Source of the DNA: Streptomyces sp. Tu 3180
GTDB lineage: Bacteria > Actinomycetota > Actinomycetes > Streptomycetales > Streptomycetaceae
NCBI RefSeq assembly: GCF_009852415.1
Contig: NZ_WOXS01000002.1
Coordinates: 1,364,001-1,428,000 of the forward strand
Length of the DNA stretch: 64,000 nucleotides
Direction of reading: 5' to 3'
Shown here: in pieces, positions 42,547 through 49,589 of the stretch
Layout of the letters: each line of letters starts with the position of its first letter
Position numbering within the stretch: the first letter of the stretch is position 1
Notes under the pieces: generated by a model
The model's database searches: none
What the model saw: only the letters and a program-made list of their open reading frames with translations
Told to the model about the DNA's origin: nothing
Program-made: the position numbers and the translations under genes

Positions 42547-43752
42547 TCACTTCGGGGTGAGCCGGCCCGCCGAGTGCACGCCCGGCTGGTACTTCGGCAG
42601 CCGGACGGTGATCTTCATGCCCGCGCCCACGGCGGTCTCGATGACCAGGCCGTGGTCGTCGCCGTAGACCTGGCGGAGCCGGTCGTCGACGTTGGACAGC
42701 CCGATGCCGCCCGTGGGGCTCACCTCGCGGGCGAGGATGCGGCGCAGCAGGCCGGGGTCCATCCCGGCGCCGTCGTCCTCGATGACGACGAGGGCCTCGG
42801 CGCCCGCGTCCTGCGCGGTGATCTGGATGTGGCACTTGTCGGCCTTGCCCTCCAGGCCGTGCTTGACGGCGTTCTCCACGAGCGGCTGGAGACAGAGGAA
42901 GGGCAGGGCGACCGGCAGCACCTCGGGGGCGATCTGCAGGGTGACGGAGAGGCGGTCGCCGAAGCGTGCCCGCACCAGTGCCAGGTAGTGGTCGATGGCG
43001 TGGAGCTCGTCGGCGAGGGTGGTGAAGTCGCCGTGCCGGCGGAACGAGTAGCGGGTGAAGTCGGCGAACTCCAGCAGCAGCTCGCGGGCCCGTTCGGGAT
43101 CGGTGCGCACGAACGAGGCGATCACGGCGAGCGAGTTGAAGATGAAGTGCGGGGAGATCTGCGCGCGCAGGGCCCTGATCTCGGCCTCGATGAGGCGGGT
43201 GCGGGACTGGTCGAGGTCGGCCAGCTCGAGCTGGACGGAGACCCAGCGGGCGACCTCCCCGGCGGCCCGGACCAGGACCGCCGACTCGTGGGGCGCGCAG
43301 GCCACGAGCGCGCCGTGCACCCGGTCGTCGACGGTGAGCGGGGCCACGACGGCCCAGCGCACCGCGCAGTCGGGGGTGTCGCAGGTGAGCGGGAAGGCCT
43401 CGCCGCGGCCGGTGTCGAGGGGGCCGGCGAGGCGCTCCATGATCTCGGTGCGGTGGTGCGCCCCGACGCCGTCCCAGACGAGGACCCGCTCGCGGTCGGT
43501 CAGGCACAGGGCGTCCGTGCCCAGCAGGGAGCGCAGCTTGCGGGCGGACTTGCGGGCGGTCTCCTCCGTCAGGCCGGCCCGCAGCGGCGGCGTGGCCAGG
43601 GAGGCGGTGTGCAGGGTCTCGAAGGTCGCGTGCTCGACGGGGGTGCCGAGTCCGGCGAGACTGCTGGGCCGGGCGGTGCGCCGGCCCAGCCAGAAGCCGG
43701 CCGCCAGCAGGGGCAGTACGGCGACCAGCAGCCCGGCGAGGAAACCGCTCAC
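42547..43752 (-). CDS. LytS-type sensor histidine kinase
   Basis: A 401-residue kinase with one N-terminal membrane helix (FLAGLLVAVLPLLAAGFWLG), a GAF-like middle and the LytS-type core: phosphoacceptor in ISPHFIFNSLAVIASFVR (His202), then FLCLQPLVENAVKHGLEGK (N box) and EDDGAGMDP (G1 box). The GTG start overlaps the stop of the symporter gene (GTGA). It is the distal gene of an operon RR - DUF485-like - SSS symporter - kinase, so it should phosphorylate the LytTR response regulator at 45856-46626. Confidence 0.94.
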   Translation of the reverse strand: MSGFLAGLLVAVLPLLAAGFWLGRRTARPSSLAGLGTPVEHATFETLHTASLATPPLRAGLTEETARKSARKLRSLLGTDALCLTDRERVLVWDGVGAHHRTEIMERLAGPLDTGRGEAFPLTCDTPDCAVRWAVVAPLTVDDRVHGALVACAPHESAVLVRAAGEVARWVSVQLELADLDQSRTRLIEAEIRALRAQISPHFIFNSLAVIASFVRTDPERARELLLEFADFTRYSFRRHGDFTTLADELHAIDHYLALVRARFGDRLSVTLQIAPEVLPVALPFLCLQPLVENAVKHGLEGKADKCHIQITAQDAGAEALVVIEDDGAGMDPGLLRRILAREVSPTGGIGLSNVDDRLRQVYGDDHGLVIETAVGAGMKITVRLPKYQPGVHSAGRLTPK

Positions 43753-45464
43753 GCGGACACCTCCGTACGCAGTTCCTCCGGCAGGTGGAACCGGGCCAGC
43801 ACGCCCGCCGTGCCGGGCGGCACCCGGCCGGGGGTGGCCAGGGACACCAGGACCATGGTGAGGAAGCCCAGCGGCACCGACCACAGGGCCGGCCAGGCGA
43901 GCAGGGCGTGCCAGGGGCCCTCGCCGGGGTAGCCGGCCATGGTCGCGGCGACGGCGAGGAAGGCGGAACCGCCGCCCACCAGCATCCCGGCGGCGGCGCC
44001 GGGCGGGGTGAGCCGGCGCCACCAGATGCCGAGGACGAGCAGCGGGCAGAAGGACGACGCGGACACGGCGAAGGCGAGCCCGACGGCGTCGGCCACCGGC
44101 AGGCCGCCGACCAGGACGCTCGCCGCGAGCGGGACGGCCATGGCGAGCACCGTGCCGAGCCGGAAGTGCCGTACGCCGCGCGAGGGCAGGACGTCCTGGG
44201 TGAGCACGCCGGCCACGGCCATGGTCAGCCCGGACGCCGTGGACAGGAACGCGGCGAAGGCGCCCCCGGCGACCAGCGCGCCGAGCAGGTCGCCGCCCAC
44301 TCCCCCGATCATGCGGTCGGGCAGCAGGAGCACGGCGGCGTCGGCGTTCCCGGTGAGCATGAGTTCGGGCGCGTACAGGCGGCCCAGCGCCCCGTAGAGC
44401 GGGGGCAGCAGGTAGAAGGCGCCGATCAGGCCGAGGACCGCGACGGTGGTGCGGCGGGCGGCGACGCCGTGCGGGCTGGTGTAGAAGCGCACCACGACGT
44501 GCGGCAGGCCCATGGTGCCGAAGAAGGTGGCGAGGATCAGCCCGTACGTGGCGTACAGCGGGCGTTCCTCGCGGGACTCGGCCCGGGAGGGCGACAGGGC
44601 GTCGTCGGCGCCGCGTCCGGCGGCGGGGACCCCGGCGCCCTCGGCGAACGTCAGGCGTGCGCCGCCGTCGATGTGGTGGGTGCCGGCCGGCAGCCGGAGG
44701 GCGGTGCCGTGGTGCTCGCGGCCGTCGACGGTGCCGTCCACCGTCACGGTCAGCGGTTCCTCCAGCCTCAGGTCGAGGCCGTCCTCGACGCGGACCACCC
44801 GTTGTTCGCGGAAGGCGGCCGGTTCGTCGAAGGCGTGGCTGGGCGCTCCGTCGCGCTGCCAGGCGAGGACCAGGAAGAGGGCGGGGACGAGCAGGGCGGT
44901 GAGTTTGAGCCAGTACTGGAAGGCCTGCACGAAGGTGATGCTGCGCATGCCGCCCGCGGCGACGATCACGGTCACCACCACGGCGACGATCACTCCGCCG
45001 AGCCGGTCGGGCGCGTCGGTGAGGACGGCGGTCAGGGTGAGTCCGGCGCCCTGGAGCTGGGGCAGCAGGTACAGCCAGCCGACGCCGACGACGAAGGCGC
45101 CCGCGAGCCGCCGCACCGCCGGCGAGGCGAGCCGGGCCTCGGCGAAGTCGGGCAGGGTGTACGCGCCGGAGCGGCGCAGCGGGGCGGCGACGAACAGCAG
45201 CAGGACCAGGTAGCCGGCGGTGTAGCCGACCGGGTACCAGAGCATGTCCGGGCCCTGTACGAGCACGAGTCCCGCGATGCCCAGGAAGGAGGCGGCGGAG
45301 AGGTACTCGCCGCTGATGGCGGCCGCGTTGAGACGGGGGCCGACGGTGCGGGAGGCCACGTAGAAGTCGGAGGTGGTGCGGGAGATGCGCAGGCCGAAGG
45401 CGCCCACGAGGACGGTCGCCAGGACGACGAGCGCGACGGCGGGGACGGCGTAGCTGGAGTTCAC
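43749..45464 (-). CDS. Sodium:solute symporter (monocarboxylate/acetate type)
   Basis: A 571-residue SSS-family transporter with 13 helices. It contains SRTVGPRLNAAAISGEYLSAASFLG (the Na+ site region), QGPDMLWYPVGYTAGYLVL, and GTMGLPHVVVRFYTSPHG. An insertion of about 90 residues between two helices (roughly 215-305, VRVEDGLDLRLEEPLTVTVDG...) is predicted outside and resembles the extra loop of actinobacterial ActP/MctC transporters. The start is GTG (45464). It lies between a DUF485-like partner and the LytS kinase whose stop and start overlap it, so uptake and sensing are probably linked. Acetate, pyruvate or propionate are candidate substrates. Confidence 0.92.
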   Translation of the reverse strand: MNSSYAVPAVALVVLATVLVGAFGLRISRTTSDFYVASRTVGPRLNAAAISGEYLSAASFLGIAGLVLVQGPDMLWYPVGYTAGYLVLLLFVAAPLRRSGAYTLPDFAEARLASPAVRRLAGAFVVGVGWLYLLPQLQGAGLTLTAVLTDAPDRLGGVIVAVVVTVIVAAGGMRSITFVQAFQYWLKLTALLVPALFLVLAWQRDGAPSHAFDEPAAFREQRVVRVEDGLDLRLEEPLTVTVDGTVDGREHHGTALRLPAGTHHIDGGARLTFAEGAGVPAAGRGADDALSPSRAESREERPLYATYGLILATFFGTMGLPHVVVRFYTSPHGVAARRTTVAVLGLIGAFYLLPPLYGALGRLYAPELMLTGNADAAVLLLPDRMIGGVGGDLLGALVAGGAFAAFLSTASGLTMAVAGVLTQDVLPSRGVRHFRLGTVLAMAVPLAASVLVGGLPVADAVGLAFAVSASSFCPLLVLGIWWRRLTPPGAAAGMLVGGGSAFLAVAATMAGYPGEGPWHALLAWPALWSVPLGFLTMVLVSLATPGRVPPGTAGVLARFHLPEELRTEVSA

Positions 45465-45485
45465 GGCGCGGACGGTCCCGTCGTC

Positions 45486-45845
45486 TCAGCGGTCCTCGAC
45501 GAGCCGCACGAAGTCGCGTTCGTTGCGTTCGGCGCGGCGCACGTACCAGCGGGCGAGCAGGACCAGCGGGGGGTACAGCCCGAAGCCGAGGACCGCCCAC
45601 TCCAGGCGGCGGGCGTCCGGGGCGGCGGCGAGGACCAGCGGCAGCGGGCCTATGAGCAGGACGAGGACGGCGAACACGGTGAGGCCGGTGCGCAGCTGGA
45701 TGCGCATCAGGGAGCGGACGTAGGTGTGGCCGAGGGTGGTCTGCTCGTCGATCTCGGTGCGCGGGCGGTAGTAGCCGAAGGCGCGCCGGGCGCGGCGCGG
45801 CGGGCCGGTGACGACCACGCGGCGTTCGGTCGGGTCCTGGGGCAT
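45486..45845 (-). CDS. DUF485-like small membrane partner of the symporter
   Basis: A 119-residue protein with two membrane helices (TGLTVFAVLVLLIGPLPLVLAA and LEWAVLGFGLYPPLVLLARWYV), a basic N terminus and a charged C terminus ERNERDFVRLVEDR. DUF485-type proteins commonly accompany ActP-like symporters. It lies 21 nt before the symporter gene and 10 nt after the response regulator, on the same strand, and is thus cotranscribed. The exact role of the family is unclear. Confidence 0.85.
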   Translation of the reverse strand: MPQDPTERRVVVTGPPRRARRAFGYYRPRTEIDEQTTLGHTYVRSLMRIQLRTGLTVFAVLVLLIGPLPLVLAAAPDARRLEWAVLGFGLYPPLVLLARWYVRRAERNERDFVRLVEDR

Positions 45846-45855
45846 GCGTCCTTCC

Positions 45856-46626
45856 CTAGCTCGTGGTCCGGCGCATCAGCAGGTCCCGCAGTTCACGGGC
45901 GTGCCGCCGGCTGACCTGGAGTTCCTCGGCGCCGACCAGGACGCTCACGGTGCCCGCGTCGAGCCGCAGCTCACCGATGTGGCGCAGGGCGACCAGGTGG
46001 CGGCGGTGGATGCGGACGAAACCGCGGGAGCGCCAGCGCTCCTCCAGGGTGGACAGCGGGATGCGGACGAGGTGGCTGCCCCTGTCGGTGTGCAGGCGGG
46101 CGTAGTCGCCCTGGGCCTCGACGTGGGTGATGTCGTCGACCGCGACGAAGCGGGTCACGCCGCCGAGCTCCACGGGTATGTGGTCGGGGTCGGGTTCGTG
46201 CACGGGGATGTGCGGGGCGGCGCCGCGCCGGGCGGCGGCCCGCAGTTCGGCGGCGCGGCGGACCGCCTCGGCCAGCCGTTCCCTGCGGACCGGTTTGAGC
46301 ACGTAGTCGACGGCCTTGAGGTCGAAGGCCTGCACGGCGAAGTCCTCGTGGGCGGTGACGAACACGACGAGCGGCGGCCGGGCGAAGCCGGTGAGCAGCC
46401 GGGCGAGGTCGAGGCCGTCGAGGCCGGGCATCTGGATGTCGAGGAAGACGACGTCGACGGCCTCGGGGCCGTCGGGTCCCGAGGCCAGGGCCCGGTTGAT
46501 GCGGCGCAGCGCCTCGGTCGCGTCGCCGGCGCCCTCGGCACTGCCGATGCGGGGGTCCGCGTTGAGCAGGTAGAGCAGTTCCTCCAGTGAGGGACGTTCG
46601 TCGTCGACGGCGAGGACACGCAGCAT
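45856..46626 (-). CDS. LytTR-family response regulator
   Basis: A 256-residue regulator. The receiver domain (1-120) has LAVDDERPSLEELLYLL, phosphoacceptor Asp63 in VVFLDIQMPGLDGL, and DYVLKPVRRERL. The LytTR DNA-binding domain (about 150-250) includes VAVDDITHVEAQGDYARLHTDRGSHLVRIPLSTLEERW and FVRIHRRHLVALRHIGELRL. It is the first gene of the symporter operon; the cognate kinase is at 42547-43752. TACACT lies 7 nt before the ATG on the minus strand, consistent with a leaderless transcript. Confidence 0.94.
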   Translation of the reverse strand: MLRVLAVDDERPSLEELLYLLNADPRIGSAEGAGDATEALRRINRALASGPDGPEAVDVVFLDIQMPGLDGLDLARLLTGFARPPLVVFVTAHEDFAVQAFDLKAVDYVLKPVRRERLAEAVRRAAELRAAARRGAAPHIPVHEPDPDHIPVELGGVTRFVAVDDITHVEAQGDYARLHTDRGSHLVRIPLSTLEERWRSRGFVRIHRRHLVALRHIGELRLDAGTVSVLVGAEELQVSRRHARELRDLLMRRTTS

Positions 46627-46748
46627 GAAGCTGGAGTGTAGGGGGCATTTCCCCGTCTGGGCACGTGCCGGACGCGGCCGTCCCGCCGGTTGCGGTGCCC
46701 CGTCCGCCGCCGCGGACGGGGGCGGTCGCCGCTGGATACAGTTCCCGC

Positions 46749-47252
46749 ATGACCAGCAGGCCCGCACCGTTCGACGAGCTCGACCGGAAGATCGTCACCG
46801 CGCTGATGGCGAACGCCAGGACGTCCTTCGCCGAGATCGGCGCGGCCGTCGGGCTGTCGTCCACGGCGGTCAAGCGCCGGGTGGACCGGCTGCGCGAGAC
46901 GGGGGTGATCACCGGGTTCACGGCGACCGTGCGGCCGTCGGCGCTGGGCTGGCGCACGGAGGCGTACGTCGAGGTGTACTGCGAGGGCGCGGCGCCGCCC
47001 CGGCGGCTGGCGGAGGTGGTGCGCAACCATCCGGAGATCGCCGCGGCGATGACGGTGACCGGCGGCGCGGACGCGCTGCTGCACGTGCGTGCGCGGGACG
47101 TGGAGCACTTCGAGGAGGTGCTGGAGCGCATCCGCCAGGAGCCGTTCATCCGCAAGACGATCAGCGTGATGGTGCTGTCCCACCTGCTCCCGGACAGTCC
47201 TGAGGCAGGAGTCAGCCAGCCTGCCCCGGAAGGCGCAGCAGACGTGCGCTGA
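46749..47252 (+). CDS. Lrp/AsnC-family regulator
   Basis: A 167-residue regulator. The helix-turn-helix (about 8-60) contains LDRKIVTALMANARTSFAEIGAAVGLSSTAVKRRVDRLRETGVI; the RAM ligand domain (about 75-150) has VYCEGAAPPRRLAEVVRNHPEIAAAMTVTGGADALLHVRARDVEHFEEVLERI. It directly precedes the dimethylargininase-rocD pair on the same strand with 124 nt between, and a perfect palindrome lies there. TACAGT ends 6 nt before the ATG, suggesting a leaderless mRNA. Arginine or ornithine is the expected effector, by context. Confidence 0.92.
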   Translation: MTSRPAPFDELDRKIVTALMANARTSFAEIGAAVGLSSTAVKRRVDRLRETGVITGFTATVRPSALGWRTEAYVEVYCEGAAPPRRLAEVVRNHPEIAAAMTVTGGADALLHVRARDVEHFEEVLERIRQEPFIRKTISVMVLSHLLPDSPEAGVSQPAPEGAADVR

Positions 47253-47261
47253 GCGGCGGAA

Positions 47262-47282
47262 ACGCGCAGTGATCCTGCGCGT
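47262..47282. promoter_or_regulatory. Perfect palindrome, candidate Lrp-type operator
   Basis: Perfect 8-bp arms ACGCGCAG (47262-47269) and CTGCGCGT (47275-47282) around TGATC. It ends 18 nt before a -35-like TTGTCG, the place of an activator site. The adjacent Lrp gene is the obvious binder. Confidence 0.65.
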
Positions 47283-47300
47283 ACACGCAGCTCTCGTTCC

Positions 47301-47330
47301 TTGTCGCCCGTCCCGCCCGGTTCCTACCGT
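47301..47330 (+). promoter_or_regulatory. Candidate promoter of ddaH-rocD
   Basis: TTGTCG (47301-47306), an 18-nt spacer and TACCGT (47325-47330), followed 46 nt later by the GTG start at 47377. Confidence 0.45.
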
Positions 47331-47376
47331 GGAGGCACCCCCTGTCGGCACCGTGTGGAAGCGGAGGAACCCCTCT

Positions 47377-48190
47377 GTGCCCGGATCCCGTGTGGCGCGC
47401 CGGCGGCGCTACCTCGTCTGCGAACCCAGACACTTCGCCGTGCGATACGCGATCAACCCCTGGATGCACCCCGACCGCCCCGTCGACGTCTCCCTCGCCC
47501 AGCGGCAGTGGCGGACGCTGGTCGACACCTACCGTGACCACGGCCATACCGTGGAGAACGTGAAACCGGAGCCCGGACTGCCCGACATGGTGTTCGCCGC
47601 GAACGCGGCGGTCGTCGTCGAGGGACGCGTCTTCGGCTCCCTGTTCCTCGCGCCCGAGCGGCGCCCGGAGTCCGTGCCGTACGAGGGCCTGGTTCAAGGC
47701 CGAGGGGTACGAGGTCCACCACCCCGGGTCGGTCTGCGAGGGCGAGGGCGACCTGGTGCCCGCCGGGCGCTGGATCCTCGCCGGCACCGGGTTCCGCACC
47801 ACCCGTGAGGCGCACCGCGAGGTGCAGGAGTTCTTCGGGGTGCCGGTGATCGGCCTGACGCTGGTGGATCCGTACTTCTACCACCTGGACACGGCGCTGT
47901 TCGTGCTGGACGAGGAGAACATCGCGTACCACCCGGAGGCGTTCTCGCCGGGGAGCCGCGAGGTGCTCGCCCGGCTGTACCCGGACGCGGTGCTCGCGAC
48001 CCGTGAGGACGCGATGGCGTTCGGCCTGAACTCCGTGTCCGACGGACGCCACGTCTTCATCTCGCCCGGGGCCACGGCCCTCGCCGCCCGGCTCGCCGAC
48101 CGCGGCTACGTCCCCGTCCCCGTCGACCTGTCCGAGTTCCACAAGGCGGGCGGGGGCATCAAGTGCTGCACTCAGGAGATCCGCTCATGA
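47377..48190 (+). pseudogene. ddaH: Dimethylargininase (ddaH), frameshifted by one extra G
   Basis: A guanidino-modifying enzyme of the dimethylargininase type that releases citrulline and methylamines from methylated arginine. The first frame (from GTG 47377, GGAGG 9 nt upstream) gives YLVCEPRHFAVRYAINPWMHP and PDMVFAANAAVVVEGRVFGS, then leaves frame after SVPYE. One extra G in the run 47685-47687 explains it: deleting one restores PYEAWFKAEGYEVHHPGSVCEGEGDLVPAG, joining DPYFYHLDTALFVLDEENIAYHPEAF and the active-site region GGGIKCCTQEIR. All catalytic motifs are otherwise intact. Real pseudogene or homopolymer sequencing error cannot be decided here. Its end overlaps the rocD start (ATGA). 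Confidence 0.85.
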
Positions 48191-49413
48191 CCTCTGTCGT
48201 CCCCGCGCGTTCGTCCGCCGAGCTGATCGACGCGGAGGAACCGGTCCTCGCGCACAACTACCACCCGCTGCCCGTGGTCGTCGCCCGCGCGGAGGGCGCG
48301 TGGGTGGAGGACGTGGAGGGCCGGCGGTACCTCGACATGCTGGCCGGCTACTCGGCGCTCAACTTCGGCCACCGCCACCCCGCGCTGATCGAGGCGGCGC
48401 ACCGCCAGCTGGACCGGCTCACGCTGACCTCGCGCGCGTTCCACAACGACCGGCTCGCCGGGTTCGCCGAGCGGCTGGCCGCGCTGACCGGCCTGGACAT
48501 GGTGCTGCCGATGAACACCGGCGCGGAGGCGGTGGAGAGCGGCATCAAGGTGGCCCGCAAGTGGGCCTACGACGTGAAGGGCGTCCCGGCCGACCGGGCG
48601 ACGATCGTGGTGGCGGCGGACAACTTCCACGGCCGCACGACGACGATCGTCAGCTTCTCGACGGACGAGGTGGCGCGCACCGGTTTCGGCCCCTTCACCC
48701 CGGGCTTCCGGGTGGTGCCCTACAACGACCTCGCGGCGCTGGAGGCGGCGGTCGACGAGACGACGGCCGCGGTGCTGATCGAGCCGGTCCAGGGCGAGGC
48801 GGGCGTCGTCGTCCCGGACGACGGCTACCTGGCGGGCGTGCGGGAGCTGACGCGCCGCGAGGGGTGCCTGTTCGTCGCCGACGAGATCCAGTCGGGGCTG
48901 GGCCGCACCGGCCGCACGCTCGCCGTGGAGCACGAGTCGGTCGTCCCGGACGTGGTCCTGCTCGGCAAGGCGCTGGGCGGCGGCATCGTCCCGGTGTCGG
49001 CGGTGGTCGCCCGGCGCGAGGTGCTCCAGGTGCTGCACCCCGGGGAGCACGGGTCGACCTTCGGCGGCAATCCGCTGGCCGCGGCGGTCGGTACGGCCGT
49101 GGTGGAGCTGCTGGAGACCGGTGAGTTCCAGCAGCGGGCGGCGGAACTGGGGGTGGTCCTGCGCGAGGGCCTGGAGGCGCTGGCCGGCAAGGGCGTCGTC
49201 GGCTTCCGCTCCCGCGGCCTGTGGGCGGGCGTCGACGTGGACCCGGCCCTCGGCACGGGCCGCGAGGTGAGCGAACGCCTCATGCGCGAGGGCGTGCTCG
49301 TCAAGGACACCCACGGCTCCACCATCCGTCTGGCCCCGCCGCTGACGATCACGGCGGACGAGCTCCGGGGGGCCCTGGGGACCCTGGAGAAGGTCCTGGG
49401 CCGCCGGGACTGA
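48187..49413 (+). CDS. rocD: Ornithine aminotransferase
   Basis: A 408-residue PLP enzyme converting ornithine and 2-oxoglutarate to glutamate semialdehyde and glutamate. It has YLDMLAGYSALNFGHRHP, NTGAEAVESGIKVARKWAY, EPVQGEAGVVVPDDGYL, VADEIQSGLGRTG, PLP Lys in LLGKALGGGIVPVSA, and GEHGSTFGGNPLAAAVG. The ATG overlaps the dimethylargininase stop as ATGA. With ddaH and the Lrp regulator it forms an arginine/ornithine catabolic unit. Confidence 0.97.
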   Translation: MTSVVPARSSAELIDAEEPVLAHNYHPLPVVVARAEGAWVEDVEGRRYLDMLAGYSALNFGHRHPALIEAAHRQLDRLTLTSRAFHNDRLAGFAERLAALTGLDMVLPMNTGAEAVESGIKVARKWAYDVKGVPADRATIVVAADNFHGRTTTIVSFSTDEVARTGFGPFTPGFRVVPYNDLAALEAAVDETTAAVLIEPVQGEAGVVVPDDGYLAGVRELTRREGCLFVADEIQSGLGRTGRTLAVEHESVVPDVVLLGKALGGGIVPVSAVVARREVLQVLHPGEHGSTFGGNPLAAAVGTAVVELLETGEFQQRAAELGVVLREGLEALAGKGVVGFRSRGLWAGVDVDPALGTGREVSERLMREGVLVKDTHGSTIRLAPPLTITADELRGALGTLEKVLGRRD

Positions 49414-49589
49414 ACCGGCGGTGCGGGGTGTGGCGGTCCGCGGGCCCGTCACACCCCCCTCGGGCCGGGCCGTCCCGCCGGGGAGGCCCGGCGCCGCCCG
49501 CCCCGCCACCCGGGGAGCCCCCTTTCCGGTCAAGGGTGAAGATGGGGACAAGAGGTGGTAGACCACTCTCAGCGACAGAGAGGTCGGCC

